Source: Rhabditoides inermis
Lineage: Eukaryota; Nematoda; Chromadorea; Rhabditida; Rhabditidae
DNA length: 64,000 bases
Direction: 5' to 3'
NCBI GenBank assembly: GCA_963966185.1
Contig: CAWZYM010000268.1
Coordinates: 1 to 64,000, forward strand
Numbering within the stretch: position 1 is the first letter of the stretch; each line of letters starts with the position of its first letter. This document shows, in pieces, positions 20,868 through 32,745 of this stretch. Made by a program: the position numbers and the translations under genes. The notes under the pieces were generated by a model. That model ran no database searches. It saw nothing but the letters and a program-made list of their open reading frames with translations, and had not been told where the DNA came from.

Positions 20868-23222
20868 TTCGAGAGTTCTGTTATGAACGGAATACCGGCA
20901 GATATCAACAATAAACTTTGGTTTTCGTGATTTCGCACTTCATTAGAGTTATTCAAAAAGTTGTGCGACGAGTTCATGCAGAGCGGACATCCAAAAAAAT
21001 ACACATGCAGAGATCTAGAGATCATCATCATAGTGAATATAAAAGCGTACTGTGTTATAATGAATAAGCATCCCTTGCTCTTCAGTTCGATGCTTTACAT
21101 ATATGAGTCCGACATTTCGTTAAGTGCCGATTGACTAGCAGTTGTGCAGTGTAGAAACACTAATGGGCAACATTATAAACGGATAGCACATCTGACGCGA
21201 CGTTTATTTTTTTAAAGCCAATGATTGTGTTTAAATAGAAAGAGAAAAAGAGTTAAGTAAATTACAAAGATAATACGTCAGGGGTTAGTACCAACCTTCT
21301 ACTCTGGTAGTTTTTCACGCTGCTTCAACGCATATACTTCCATGATACGCATGCGTTGCGCAAAACTACGCATGCGGAAATGCATTAAAATGCATAAAAT
21401 TGCGTAGTTTGAAAAACGGTTTTACGCGTTTTGACGCCATTTTTTTTCTTCACATTTTCGCAATTCTCGCATGCGCTATGCATTGCGTGAAAGTGCGATA
21501 ACGCACAGAAAGTGCGTTAGCGACACACCTACGCACTTTCCGTGCGTTAACGCATTTTTTGTGCGTCTATGCGTTAACGCTGCGTAAAAAAGTTTCACAG
21601 TAGCACCCTTACCTGTGTCTTGTGTGTATCATAAACTGTCGGGTGAGTTGCTTCTGTATTCCTTCATGCAATCTGCACAAAAGCCGGCGTGGATTGCTGC
21701 GTATGCTTTTCTGTCGAATCGTTGAATTGTGTGCGCACCCAAGACCTTCACCAAGTAAAACGTATTATCGATTTATTTATTGATTACATGTTATTGCATA
21801 TTGACGCGAGCATTTGAAGTGGGACAAGTACGGTAGCGAGGCACGGGTTACAGTAGTAGAATCACACAGTGATGATGTACTTGTAGAAGTAGCGGGATAC
21901 TGTAGCTTGAACCTGGTTCCAGTGAGCGGTTACGGTAGCTCGCGTCTGGAATCCACAATCGACGGAGACTTGAAGAGAAGGGACTTCGCGTCGGGAATCC
22001 ACCAGCGACGGAGTCGTGAAGAAGTCGGGAGTGCGGGCACCCGAAATCCAGCGGGCCGTCTTGCCTTACAACGCCCGCAGCGCCTCGGAATCCACCGGGC
22101 ATCGAGCTGCTGAAGAGGGGAGAGGGGAACGCACAGTGCAGGATCCCTGCTATACTGACGTTATATCATTCCGATTCACTCCACTGCGAACATTGTTCTT
22201 TTGCATTCTATTCGCTGTATTACTTGTAAATCATCAACATGTATTATACATTCCATTCACCCTGTAGTTGCCATTTAGAAGCCATTCCACTTCATTCTAT
22301 TAATTGTCGTGTCGCATGGACTCACCGCGCCTGACGGTCGCAAGTCCGGTAAGTGCGGATAAGTGATTTGATTGCATCCCGGATGAGCTTTTATACTCTC
22401 CGGATAGGTTACGGTCATGTATTTGAATGTTGTCGGTCCGGGGCCATCAGTTCTGTTCAATTCTGATTTAAATAATACGGATTCCGGAGAGACAAATATT
22501 TCACGGTCAATTGTGGTTGCATTGCCAATTTCAGGCTCCGCCCATCGCGTCTGGCGGGAGAATTTCGTCGAAGCCAGGATTGACTCTATTGATCGTTATC
22601 GATTGTTTATCGATTATAATTTATTAGATACGTGTCCATACAGTAGATACAAAGTGTCCATACATATTTATTAAGTAGATTCAGAGCGGTTGAGACTTCC
22701 TACCCATCTGGAAGCGGAAGCTAACGAGCGCTCTTGTTCACATCGGAACACACATAACGTCATTTTTTGCGCGGTTTTAGTACGGTCAGACACTAGAATA
22801 TATGTTTATGCACATGTGCATAGCGGGACAACGTAATGAGGAAAACATTTTCTTTCCAAAAACGTTTTTGAATTGTAGTCGTTAGGTCGATAGTCGTATC
22901 CGTTCATTAGTCAATCGACGTAAACGCTTTCGTCGGGAAGTTTATAGGACGCAAACAAAACATCTTCACGGCCGGTTTTTTTGTTGTTGTCAATGCTGTT
23001 GCTGTGACACAGTCACTAAGGAACGCGCTCGCACGGCAGACTTGGCGGCGGCTTTCCGATGCCGAGAAAACGGGAGCTGCGCATGCATCTCGGAACGCAG
23101 CTCACTGCTGCAATCATATGACTGTGTATCCGGTCGAGTTTGTCGAGCTCATTCTTGTCGGTCATGTATACGTTGCTGCGAACACTGATTGTGTCATAAC
23201 CCCATAACATCTGCAGAAGTTT
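20868..23222. other. Gene-free region with GCGT-rich segment
   Basis: No gene supported. 21325-21600 is dense in TGCGT, GCATGCG and their complements in both orientations, forming many imperfect palindromes, perhaps a decayed inverted-repeat element. 21840-22110 is GC-richer with loosely repeated GGAATCCAC motifs and matches no family I know. Confidence 0.35.
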
Positions 23223-24529
23223 CTAGTGGAATAACCTGAACGCGAGCAAAGTGACGCTCTGACACACGGCAAGAGAAAGGACGATGTAGGAATACTGAAA
23301 TAAATCATTTAGCATGCCTTATGCTTTCACCTTTGTTCTATTATAGACTATCACTCCTTAGTTCATTGAACGTTAACAAGCTTGTACTTTTGTTGTTAAA
23401 AAGATCCGTGAACGCACGTTTCGTTTCGCGAACGTGATCGCGTCACAGTGGACATTGAAAAAGAAGAGCAGCTGAATGACGCAGATGACGAATCCGCTGA
23501 GGAAAGTGACCGCGCCGCACACAACAAAGTTGCGCTCCACCACAATTTGCCGCTGTTTCTGGAATCGGCCGTTGCGGTGAAAACTAGCTGAACTCACAGC
23601 CATATTAATCCACACTACGAGCGTGGTTGTGTTGACGGCAGCGGAAAGAAAGCCGACCGTCGACGCGATGACCACGGTGATCCAGTAAGAACACTGCAAG
23701 ACACGGTGAAAAAAGTGGCAAAGTATTCAACTAGTCATTGCGGAACTGGCGAGAGAGTACTGGTACACACCGACCCGAGTGGTAAGCATACAAACAGAAA
23801 ACAGCTTGAGCCAATCACAATTCAGAAGTTTTCAAGTATCGTATATATTGATATCCGGTTGTCTGACCCACAGATACACCTGCTACATATCTATATAATA
23901 CCATGATTCTCACACTGGAGATGAGTGGCGGATAGCCCTTGGACACGAATCCGTCCAGCGTCTCGTCGTATGCGATGTTGATCTTGAAGTACCACAGCCG
24001 ATAGCACACCGAGAGAAACGCGACAAGCGCAGTGCACGACAGGTAAACGCAATTGCGTTTCGGCGAGAAGATCTGACACGCCTGGTTTCGTTTGTGAATG
24101 CACGGCTCACCCGTCTGTATCGCACGGAATAGACGATAGCGACATGGCGGTTTATCGAGATGAGCAGAGTGCCGAGCAGAAACGCGTGCAGTGTCATTCC
24201 GTTGCATAGAAAACACGTGCTGGCAATGTAGATGAATCTAGTATTCATGTTTGATGTCGATGAAACAGTGAAGCATCTTACACATCAGCGGTTCCCGTTT
24301 CGTTTATAACAGCGTTCGTAATATTGATGGTACAGTTCAAAACAATGCACAACTCTGAAATAGATCTTTTACAGAAACTGTGTGTTATTAACTTGCCTGT
24401 GAATAGAGCAGTTCGATAGAAAGCGGTTTTCAAATGCTTGTTTCGTGTTTTGCAGAGAACAATGATCACGATTGATAGAAAAATGATGAAAGTGCATTGA
24501 ATAATCGCCTTGGTTATGATTGCCATCAA
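23223..24529 (-). CDS. 7TM chemoreceptor 1, copy A (complete)
   Basis: Seven minus-strand exons: 24397-24529, 24282-24354, 24111-24237, 23902-24072, 23598-23693, 23418-23558 and 23223-23294, about 270 residues. TM1 is AIIQCTFIIFLSIVIIVLC, TM3 ends LLISINRHVAIVYSVRYRR, TM5 is WITVVIASTVGFLSAAVNTT, and TM6 follows VVERNFVVCGAV. Intron 1 uses a consensus GC donor (GCAAGT). The C-terminus (LAFRLFH then stop) is short compared with the nested receptor at 11771, so it may be slightly truncated. Intron 4 contains an inverted fragment of a related receptor. Exons 1-5 are duplicated at 29819-30750. Confidence 0.7.
23721..23825 (+). pseudogene. Inverted fragment of a receptor exon and intron
   Basis: On the plus strand, opposite to the host gene, this reads ELAREYWYTPTRV followed by GTAAGCATACAAACAGAAAA. 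The nested receptor at 11771-12883 has [13 protein letters not shown] and the same intron start. The block lies inside intron 4 of receptor 1 and is conserved in copy B (about 29942-30046). Confidence 0.7.
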
Positions 24530-26908
24530 AACTTGTTGTTAAACGTTAACAGAGGACAGTAGTTTGAGAACTGATTTTCCTTCTCTTAATCAACATTAAC
24601 ATTCGAAGCAATTCATGGTAACGGGAATATGTTCATAGATGAATGCTATCTAACAATGCATAGTATCACGTAAACATAACACCTTTCCCGCGTTTGTTAG
24701 TCATCTTTATGGGTTTCAGGTGAAAGACTGACAAACAACATGTTTGCTTGCATCTGTCTTCATTGAAATCGTTTCTCTTCGTCTGATCATTTGAGTTATA
24801 GTGCGAACTAATCTTCGAAGTACTTTAAAAAATACAAGTTTTTTTGTTTAGTCAGTTGAATCCGGAGTCCTCCTAGTCGAGAACAAGATAGGGTTCTTGG
24901 ATAACGACAACGTCAGCACGCCTTCTGACCATGAGAGTGTATTGCCGCGGTACGTTTGTTCACTCTGACGGACAAGGCATCTAACGTGCTACTACTATAC
25001 ATGGGTCGTCTGAGCGCACAAAAGAATTGTTATTTTCAGGTTTGGGGTATCAGTTGAAGAGTGCGTTCAAAACGTACGAGTTTGTGAATCTTTATCTCGT
25101 GTTTTGCTGTATCATGTGTGACTCATGGTCACACTCTCCCGTCTGACGCTTGTGGGTGGCAGACGGTCTATCTTGATTGAGAACGCACGTTATTCCGAGG
25201 GAAAGATGGAACCACATAAAGATGATCTGGTAGCTGTTGATTGCGTCATAAGTTAGGTTATTAGGATTGTGAGCCTTTCTAATACAGGTCTCGCGCAAGC
25301 CGTCTCCGTTCTCTAACAACACAGTCTTTTGCCCTGTTATTTTTTGGCGCCTTCTCGATTCGAAGCAAGAAGCGCGAACCACGCTAACGCGCATTACTGA
25401 AATACGCGAAGAACTAACTCTTTTGTTTCAGTTGTACTATTTTAGTCATTTAGTCGCGTCATGTTGTAATGAAAACATTTTGAATGTTAAAGGAACAGGG
25501 GCGTTTAGCGGATGCCTTGGGTAACAGAAATTTGGAAATTTGCGCGAAATTGCGCTTGTATGTTTCAGACAAAGTTGCAAACAGGAATCGAACTCGCGAG
25601 CGCGAGAGTAATAGCCCACTTTCTTATCCACTACGCCACACCACTTCTTGGGTCGGAGCGCACAGAGACCGCTCTGTTACCCGAGAGGGTGACAGAAGCG
25701 TGAGGAAGTGGATGAACTATCGATCGATCAAATGTGTGCATCGCAATATCACATGGCGCTGTTTTCGCGCCTCTTTTTTGCGGTTCGCGCCACTTTCCGC
25801 ATTTGAACGATAAATTACCCAACACGCTTGGGTAATTGACTGGGTAACGCGGTAACGGACTTGTATCGTTCAATTTTTGTATATCTTACATTTCAATGTG
25901 TCAACTATCGCCCTGGAGGTCAAAATTATGCGCCACTGTACCTTTAAGAGATAATAAACACCTATACTATACAGCTTTTATAATAACAAAAAAAAACAGC
26001 AAGTTAAGGAAGGTTGACCTATTGTCTATTGTCATTGGCTTGTTTGAGTGTATCAGATAAGAGACTTATGAAAGTGTTTATGGTAATTTTTTGGTCAGTC
26101 AGAGATTTGTTTAGTTAGTAGTGAAAGATTTCTTGTCGGTTTACCCTTGGGTTCACATGCTTGTTTTGACTACTTAGATTGTGTATGATGTGGTTTCGTT
26201 AATGAACTAGGTAAAAACGAATCAAACTTTCAGGTATTTATCTAACCTTGTTCATTCATACGATGTCATAAAAAGGTTGTTGAGAGAGCACATGTCTGAT
26301 GGAGTCAATTGTTATTGATGAAGTGGTAGAGTGTTGTAGGTAAGGGTATGCATATAATCATTAAAAGTAATAATGCGATATGACGAAGTGGGTATGACAT
26401 GCTGTTGAAATACTGATTGCTTGTTATACACGACCTTCTAGTTGAAAAAGACTCAGACGTTTTACTCAGACTTTTTTTTTAACAGAAAAAGGGTGGACGA
26501 TGCGACAGCAGCACGGAAATTCGGAACTTTTCGCTTTTTTTATCGTCAGAGAATTTTCGTAAGATCAAATTCGTCGAACTTTAACTACGTTCACGTATGT
26601 AAAAAACGAAATAAACTATCAAAATATGTACGTGCATAATACGTTTGAACTTCTAGCGCAAAACTGTTTGTTCTAGCACAAACGGTTAGAAGTCATAGTC
26701 ATCGTGTCGGGAACACTGGGTCTTTAAAGATAAATCTCTTTTTTTCTTTTTCATCGTTACAACGTTACAACCAATAAAAAGTTACTGATACGTTGTATGA
26801 TGTTTTTGGGAAGAATCTTCACTTGAAATCATCATAAAAATTTGATTAGTGCTTAATTGATTTTAATTTGTCACGAAAACGACAACCATAGTAAAAGGAA
26901 CAGTTGGT
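24530..26908. other. Inter-receptor spacer, copy A
   Basis: Mostly AT-rich DNA, collinear with 30751-32745. Short open frames here are not kept in the other copy, which argues against a gene. It contains the TTAA element at 25487-25947. Confidence 0.5.
25487..25947 (-). mobile_element. TTAA-flanked MITE with tRNA-like cassette
   Basis: Ends are TTAAAGGAACAGGGGCG and CGCCACTGTACCTTTAA. Copy B of the duplication has a single TTAA at the same place (31746-31749), so this is a clean insertion with TTAA duplicated, the signature of piggyBac-type transposition. On the minus strand, about 25578-25640 resembles a tRNA gene, with A box TGGCGTAGTGG and B box GTTCGATTCC. No transposase is encoded. Confidence 0.9.
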
Positions 26909-27738
26909 TTATGTGTTAGTCTGCGTTTTGTGTGCGTGTGTGGATAGGACTTGAATGGACGGCTGCGCGCCCGATGCCCACTTGCGGACAGCGCCCCAAT
27001 TGAAGAGAAGCACGATCGGACTGGAAGACAGAACAGTGACGACGGACACTCACTATATTTTCAATAGCATTTGTTTTTTTTCTCGTAAAAAAAACAACTC
27101 TGGTTTATAAGTCATATTTCATATATACCATGATTCATCATCACAGTTTACTGTATTCAAAATAATTTATGAAAATGAATCATGCAGTATATTTGTGGCA
27201 TAATTGTAACCGCTCAGTTCATTTCTAGTCCACTCACCCTGCGCAAGCGTTGGAGAGTATGAGCGTATAGGTGACGCAGAGAAAGAGCGCGAGTCGAGTG
27301 TGCGGAATGAAGGCGGGCACGACGTTGAAACACGCGAGAGACACAATGTAGACAAGAGAGATCGTGAAAGTCTGAATAAAGTGAAAACAAATCGTTGTAC
27401 TCACTTCGACACCGAATAGTTGGCAACGATCTTCGAAAACTACTGGTTCTTTGTCGCTCATCATTGTGTTTTTGCAAGGTGAGTCTGTTCGTTTTTTTCA
27501 TTTCGGACTCGTCTCACCTGCGCGAACATCCTGTTTTCAGCGCTCTTTTTCTTGTGATTAGCACCGTGATGTGACACTGCCACTCTCTGCAATGAGTCCA
27601 TTTTCTCTTGCTCCCGCACTTTTCCAGAAAATCCAGCACTTTACGGTTTGTTACCTGATTCCATTTTCGCAATTGAGTGAATGAGTAAGTGTCTATGGAG
27701 AACTGCACAAGCATTAGACAGCAATTGAATATGAAGTC
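26909..27738 (-). pseudogene. Receptor 2 (srx-like), copy A, 5'-truncated
   Basis: Only the end of exon 4 (27655-27738, CMLVQFSIDTYSF-like) through the last exon (26909-27020) remain. The missing N-terminal half is present in copy B. Exon 7 (27238-27371) encodes TFTISLVYIVSLACFNVV and is intact. The break coincides with the end of the duplicated block, so truncation came from the rearrangement and not from gradual decay. Confidence 0.85.
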
Positions 27739-28286
27739 GGATTCACTACAAGAGGTCCCACCTAGGGGGCGGGGTCAGTGACAGCGCGCGGCGGCTGTTT
27801 ACAACCGGCGCGCGCGCGTCAACGGACAATGCAACAGATGCCATAGTTCCTAGATATTATGAGTGATACAATTTTTGAAAGTTTGAAAATGAAATTCAGA
27901 GAAATTCCGGAAAAAATGAATGTGATGAAACAATGTAACATGATATATCATTGGAACCGGAAAGTTACAACAAGTCGAGCGGACTTATTTGTTTTTCTTG
28001 TATTCTATCTATTCTTATCATTATAATAAAAATCTGAATGATATCAATCATATCAATGTTCTCGGTGAACACGTAATGTGAGTAGCGTGATTTGCCTAAA
28101 GTAACATATTGTGAACATCTAATTAGAGTGATATTGGAGAGTGGACGACTCAGAAACGTCTATCGCTTCGTTTCCTCTGGTATTGCCCGAGGGCTCTGTA
28201 TCTAGGGCACGTTTATTGTTTATAAACCGTACTAAAGTTGTTGTTTGGTAAAGCAATTATCATTCCTGTCATTATTATCCCTCACC
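27739..28286. other. Unique spacer upstream of the MULE-like gene
   Basis: The first unique sequence after the duplication. 27770-27830 is GC-rich (GGGGGCGGGGTC, GGCGCGCGCGCG) and could be a promoter. The rest is AT-rich with no gene. Confidence 0.4.
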
Positions 28287-29812
28287 ATGGCCTACCTCGT
28301 ACCCTTTCGCCCAACTACCATGTGCTTGTCCCAATCTGTTACGAACCCTATCTCCCCACCTCATTCAGAAGCACATTTGCGGATATCCCAGCGGCCCTCA
28401 GTTCAAGACAGTCAAGGTTAGTCCCGTTTTTTTCTTTAGTAACTTGTAACTTCCTAATAGTAACTTCCTAATATTGATATCACAGGATATCTGCACTCGC
28501 TATATGTACTCGGCGCGGGAGATGGGCATCGAGATGAACCTGAAGCCCTGTCAGACCATGCCTTTCGCTCTATCCAAGATTTGTACTGATGAATCGACCA
28601 AGGACCTGCCCGCCTCTATGCACGTGCGTATTTCTTTAAAAACAGATTCCTCCATTCATCTCATTTAGATGGAAATAGAAGCATCTGGAGCATGCGAAGA
28701 CCATGAAGTGGCTTATAGGTGGGTCATCTGACTGGAGTTGCGGTTATTGTAGTTGCGAATTCTTAGACTTCGAACAAGCAGCTGCCCTGGCTATCAGAAA
28801 GGTGTTCGGAGATGGAGTCGACGTCCGTGGATGCGCATTCCACTACAGTCAGGTGGGTATACTTTAGGTGTACTGTAGGTGGTATACTGTAGGTACTGTG
28901 GGTATACTGTAGGTACTGTGGGTATACTGTAGGTACTGTGGGTATACTGTATGTACTGTGGGTATACTGTATGTACTGTGGGTATACTGTAGGTACTTTC
29001 GGTATACTGTAGGTATTGTGGGTATACTGTATGTACTGTGGGTATACTGTAGGTACTTTCGGTATACTGTAGGTATTGTGGGTATACTGTAGGTATTGTG
29101 GGTATACTGTAGGTATTGTGGGTATACTGTAGGTATTGCAGGCTCTTAACCGGAACGCGTCCAAGATCTTCAAGAGTATGGCAGACGACGACAGACGTGT
29201 GCGTCGGTGGGTGGCTCGCTGCCGTGCTGCTGTGTTCACCGACCCGGAGACTGTGGAGACGTACGGTGTGTTCAAGCCGCCCATGCGTCTCCGCCTCGAC
29301 TCGAGCAAGAAGCTGCGTATGCAGTGCTGTCGGTTCTCCAAGTATCTCATCGACACTTTCCTCAAGAACAAGGTGGGTATCTTCACTCTCCTCTTATCAC
29401 TGATCATTTTCATCCAGACTTATCGTGGGATGTGGTCTCATCGTGGTAACTACCGACATCGAACGACGAATGTCTGCGAAGGCTACAACAACAAGCTGGC
29501 TCACATGATTGGTGAGTGCACATTGCATGACCTGGTATCTAATTCTAATTACGGTTTTCAGACTGCCGCAAGCCCGGTCTGCTCAACATTCTGCGTGTCG
29601 TTGTGCCCCAGATACACCAAGCGTCTGCCCAGGCGAGGTATTGGAGGAGGAAGGCGGCTGATGGACAGGAGAAGGAGGGACGGCCGAAGAACAACATGCG
29701 TGAGCACCGCGCCCAGCGACTCGCCGAGATCCGCGCCCACCAGTTCAACTTCGAGTACACCGCACTCGCCCCGCTGTTTCTGGAATCGGCCGTTGCGGTG
29801 AAAACTAGCTGA
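28287..29812 (+). CDS. MULE-transposase-like protein
   Basis: Proposed exons 28287-28298, 28369-28416, 28486-28623, 28679-28718, 28767-28852, 29142-29372, 29418-29511 and 29562-29812 keep phase and give 299 residues. Hallmarks of the MULE transposase domain are a DFEQAAALAIRKVFG block (acidic DxE and helix), then VRGCAFHYSQALNR (the GCxFHxxQ motif) and TTNVCEGYNNKL (NN-E-N block). This suggests a Mutator-like transposase fragment or a domesticated derivative. The first four exons are uncertain. The last 14 codons come from the duplicated receptor block read antisense. No zinc-finger or terminal repeats were found. Confidence 0.6.
28855..29133. repeat. 20-bp minisatellite in a MULE-like gene intron
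   Basis: About 14 copies of GGTATACTGTAGGTACTGTG with few variants (ATGT for AGGT, TTTC for TGTG, ATTG for ACTG). It fills intron 5. Each unit contains GTA/TAC palindromes. Translated antisense it gives a meaningless Tyr/Thr/Pro repeat. Confidence 0.95.
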
Positions 29813-30750
29813 ACTCACAGCCATATTAATCCACACTACGAGCGTGGTTGTGTTGACGGCAGCGGAAAGAAAGCCGACCGTCGACGCGATGACCACGGTG
29901 ATCCAGTAAGAACACTGCAAGACACGGTGAAAAAAGTGGCAAAGTATTCAACTAGTCATTGCGGAACTGGCGAGAGAGTACTGGTACACACCGACCCGAG
30001 TGGTAAGCATACAAACAGAAAACAGCTTGAGCCAATCACAATTCAGAAGTTTTCAAGTATCGTATATATTGGTATCCGGTTGTCTGACCCACAGATACAC
30101 CTGCTACATATCTATATAATACCATGATTCTCACACTGGAGATGAGTGGCGGATAGCCCTTGGACACGAATCCGTCCAGCGCCTCGTCGTATGCGATGTT
30201 GATCTCGAAGTACCACAGCCGATAGCACACCGAGAGAAACGCGACAAGTGCAGTGCACGACAGGTAGACGCAATTGCGTTTCGGCGAGAAGATCTGACAC
30301 GCCTGGTTTCGTTTGTGAAAGCGCGGCTCACCCGTCTGTATCGCACGGAATAGACGATAGCGACATGGCGGTTTATCGAGATGAGCAGAGTGCCGAGCAG
30401 AAACGCGTGCAGTGTCATCCCGTTGCATAGAAAACACGTGCTGGCAATGTAGATGAATCTAGTATTCATGTTTGATGTAGATGAAACAGTGAAGCGTCTT
30501 ACAGATCAGCGGTTCCCGTTTCGTTTATGACAGCGTTCGTAATATTAATGGTACAGTTCAAAACAATGCACAACTCTGAAATAGATATGTTACAGAAACT
30601 GTGTGTTATTAACTTGCCTGTGAATAGAGCAGTTCGATAGAAAGCGGTTTTCAAATGCTTGTTTCGTGTCTTGCAGAGAACAATGATTACGATTGATAGA
30701 AAAGTAATGAAAGTGCATTGAATAATCGCCTTGGTTATGATTGCCATCAA
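29771..30750 (-). pseudogene. Receptor 1, copy B, 3'-truncated
   Basis: Exons 1-5 correspond exactly to copy A (30618-30750, 30503-30575, 30332-30458, 30123-30293, 29819-29914). Exon 6 is cut after a few bases (29771-29779), so TM6-7 are lost. The remaining exons keep their frame and splice sites, including the GC donor of intron 1, so truncation looks recent. The fragment's 3' end overlaps the MULE-like gene's last exon on the opposite strand. Confidence 0.85.
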
Positions 30751-32745
30751 AACTGGTTATTAAACGTTGACAGATTTGAGGACGGTAGTTTGAGAACTGA
30801 TTTTCTTTCTCTGAATCAACATTAACATTCAAAGCAATTCATGGTAACGGGAATATGTTAATAGATGAATGCTATCTAACAATGCATAGTATCACGTAAA
30901 TATAACACCTTTCCCGCGTTTGTTAGTCATCTTTATGGGTTTCAGGTGAAAGAATGACAAACAACATGTAACATGTTTGCTTGCATCTGTCTTCATTGAA
31001 ATCATTTCTCTTCTGATCATTTGAGTTATAGTGCGAACTAATCTTCGAAGTACTTTAAAAAACACAAGTTTTTTTGTTTAGTCAGTCGAATCTGGAATCC
31101 TCCTAGTCGAGAACAAGATAGGGTTCTTGGATAACGACAACGTCAGCACGCCTTCTGACCATGAGAGTGTATTGCCGCGGTACGTTTGTTCACTCTGACG
31201 GACAAGGCATCTAACGTGCTACTACTATACATGGGTCGTCTGAGCGCACAAAAGAATTGTTATTTTCAGGTTTGGGGTATCAGTTGAAGAGTGCGTTCAA
31301 AACGTACGAGTTTGTGAATCTTTATCTCGTGTTTTGCTGTATCATGTGTGACTCATGGTCACACTCTGCCGCCTGACGCTTCCCTGTGGGTGGCAGACGG
31401 TCTACCTTGATTGAGAACGCACGTTATTCCGAGGGAAAGATGGGACCACATGATGCTAATGAAATCGCAAAAAGATGATCTGGTAGCAGTCGATTGTGTC
31501 ATAAATTAGGTTATTAGAATTAGGAGCTTTTCTAATACAGGTCTCGCGCAAGCCGTCTCCGTTCTCTAACAACACAGTCTTTTGCCCTGTTTTTTATGGC
31601 GCATTTTCGATTCGAAGCAAGAAGCGCGAACCACGCTAACGCGCATTACTGAATTACGCGAAGAACTACATCTTTTGTTTCAGTTGTACTATTTTAGTCA
31701 TTTAGTCGCGTCATGTTGTAATGAAAACATTTTAGTCCTTCCATGTTAAGAGTTAGTTAACACCTTTACTATACATAGCTTATATGATAATAAAACAAAA
31801 ACAGCAAGTTAGGGAAGGTTGACCTATTGTCTATTGTCATTGGCTTGTTTGAGTGTATCAGATAAGAGACTTATGAAAATGTTTATGGTATTTTTTTGGT
31901 CAGTCAGAGAATAGTTTAGTTAGTAGTAAAAGATTTCTTGTTGGTTTACCCTTGGGTTCACATGCTTGTTTTGACTACTTCGTTTGTGTATGATGTGGTT
32001 TCGTTAATGAAATAAATGAAAACGAATCAAACTTTCAGGTATTTATCTAACCTTGTTCATTCATATGATGTCATAAAAGGTTGTTGAGAGAGCACATGTC
32101 TAATGGAATGAATTGTTATTGATGAAGTGGTAGAGTGTTGTAGGTAAGGGTATGCATATAATCATTTAAAGTAATAATGCGATATGACGAAGTGGGTATG
32201 ACATGCTGTCTATGCTGTTGAAAAACTGCTTGCTTGTTATACACGATCTCCTAGTTGAAAAAGACTCAGACGTTTTACTCAGACTTTTTTTTTACAGAAG
32301 AAGGGTAGACGATGCGACAGCAGCACGGAAGTTCGGAACTTTTCGCTCTTTTTATCGTCAGAGAAGTTTCGTAAGATCAAATCCGTCGAACTTTAACTAC
32401 GTGCACGTATGTATGAAACGACTTAAACTATCAAAGTATGTACGTACGTGCATAATACGTTTGAACTTCTAGCGCAAAAAACTGTTTGTTCTAGCACAAA
32501 CGGTTAGAAGTCATAGTCATCGTGTCGGGAACACTGGGTCTTTAGAGATGAATCTCTTTTTCTCTTTTTCATCGTTCACAGTTACAACGTTACAACCAAT
32601 CAAAAGTAAAGTTACTGATGTGTTGTATGATGTTTTTGGAAAGAATCTTCGTTCGAAATCATCATAAAATTTGATTAGTGCTTGTATAAATAATTGATTT
32701 TAATTTGTCACGAAAACGACAACCATAGTAAAAGGAACAGTTGGT
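30751..32745. other. Inter-receptor spacer, copy B
   Basis: Collinear with 24530-26908 and without gene evidence. It contains the empty TTAA site (31746-31749). Confidence 0.5.

Larger units (their letters stand above)
23550..27738. repeat. Segmental duplication, copy A
   Basis: Matches 29771-33578 nearly collinearly, starting inside exon 6 of receptor 1 (CCGCTGTTTCTGG) and ending inside exon 4 of receptor 2 (ATGAAGTC). It differs by substitutions, small indels and a TTAA element present only here (25487-25947). Confidence 0.95.

Noticed and set aside
23162..23210. Extra last exon for receptor 1 copy A
   Set aside because: It would require a 25-nt intron, which is too short; the in-frame stop at 23223 was used instead.
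23706..23906. 66-codon plus-strand frame, also at 29927-30127
   Set aside because: Wrong frame across an inverted receptor exon and its intron; conserved only because the block is duplicated.
25092..25394. 100-codon minus-strand frame in the receptor spacer
   Set aside because: The corresponding frame in copy B is broken by indels, so it is not under coding constraint.
28855..29133. CRISPR-like regular repeat
   Set aside because: Units are contiguous with no spacers and lie in a eukaryotic intron; it is a minisatellite.
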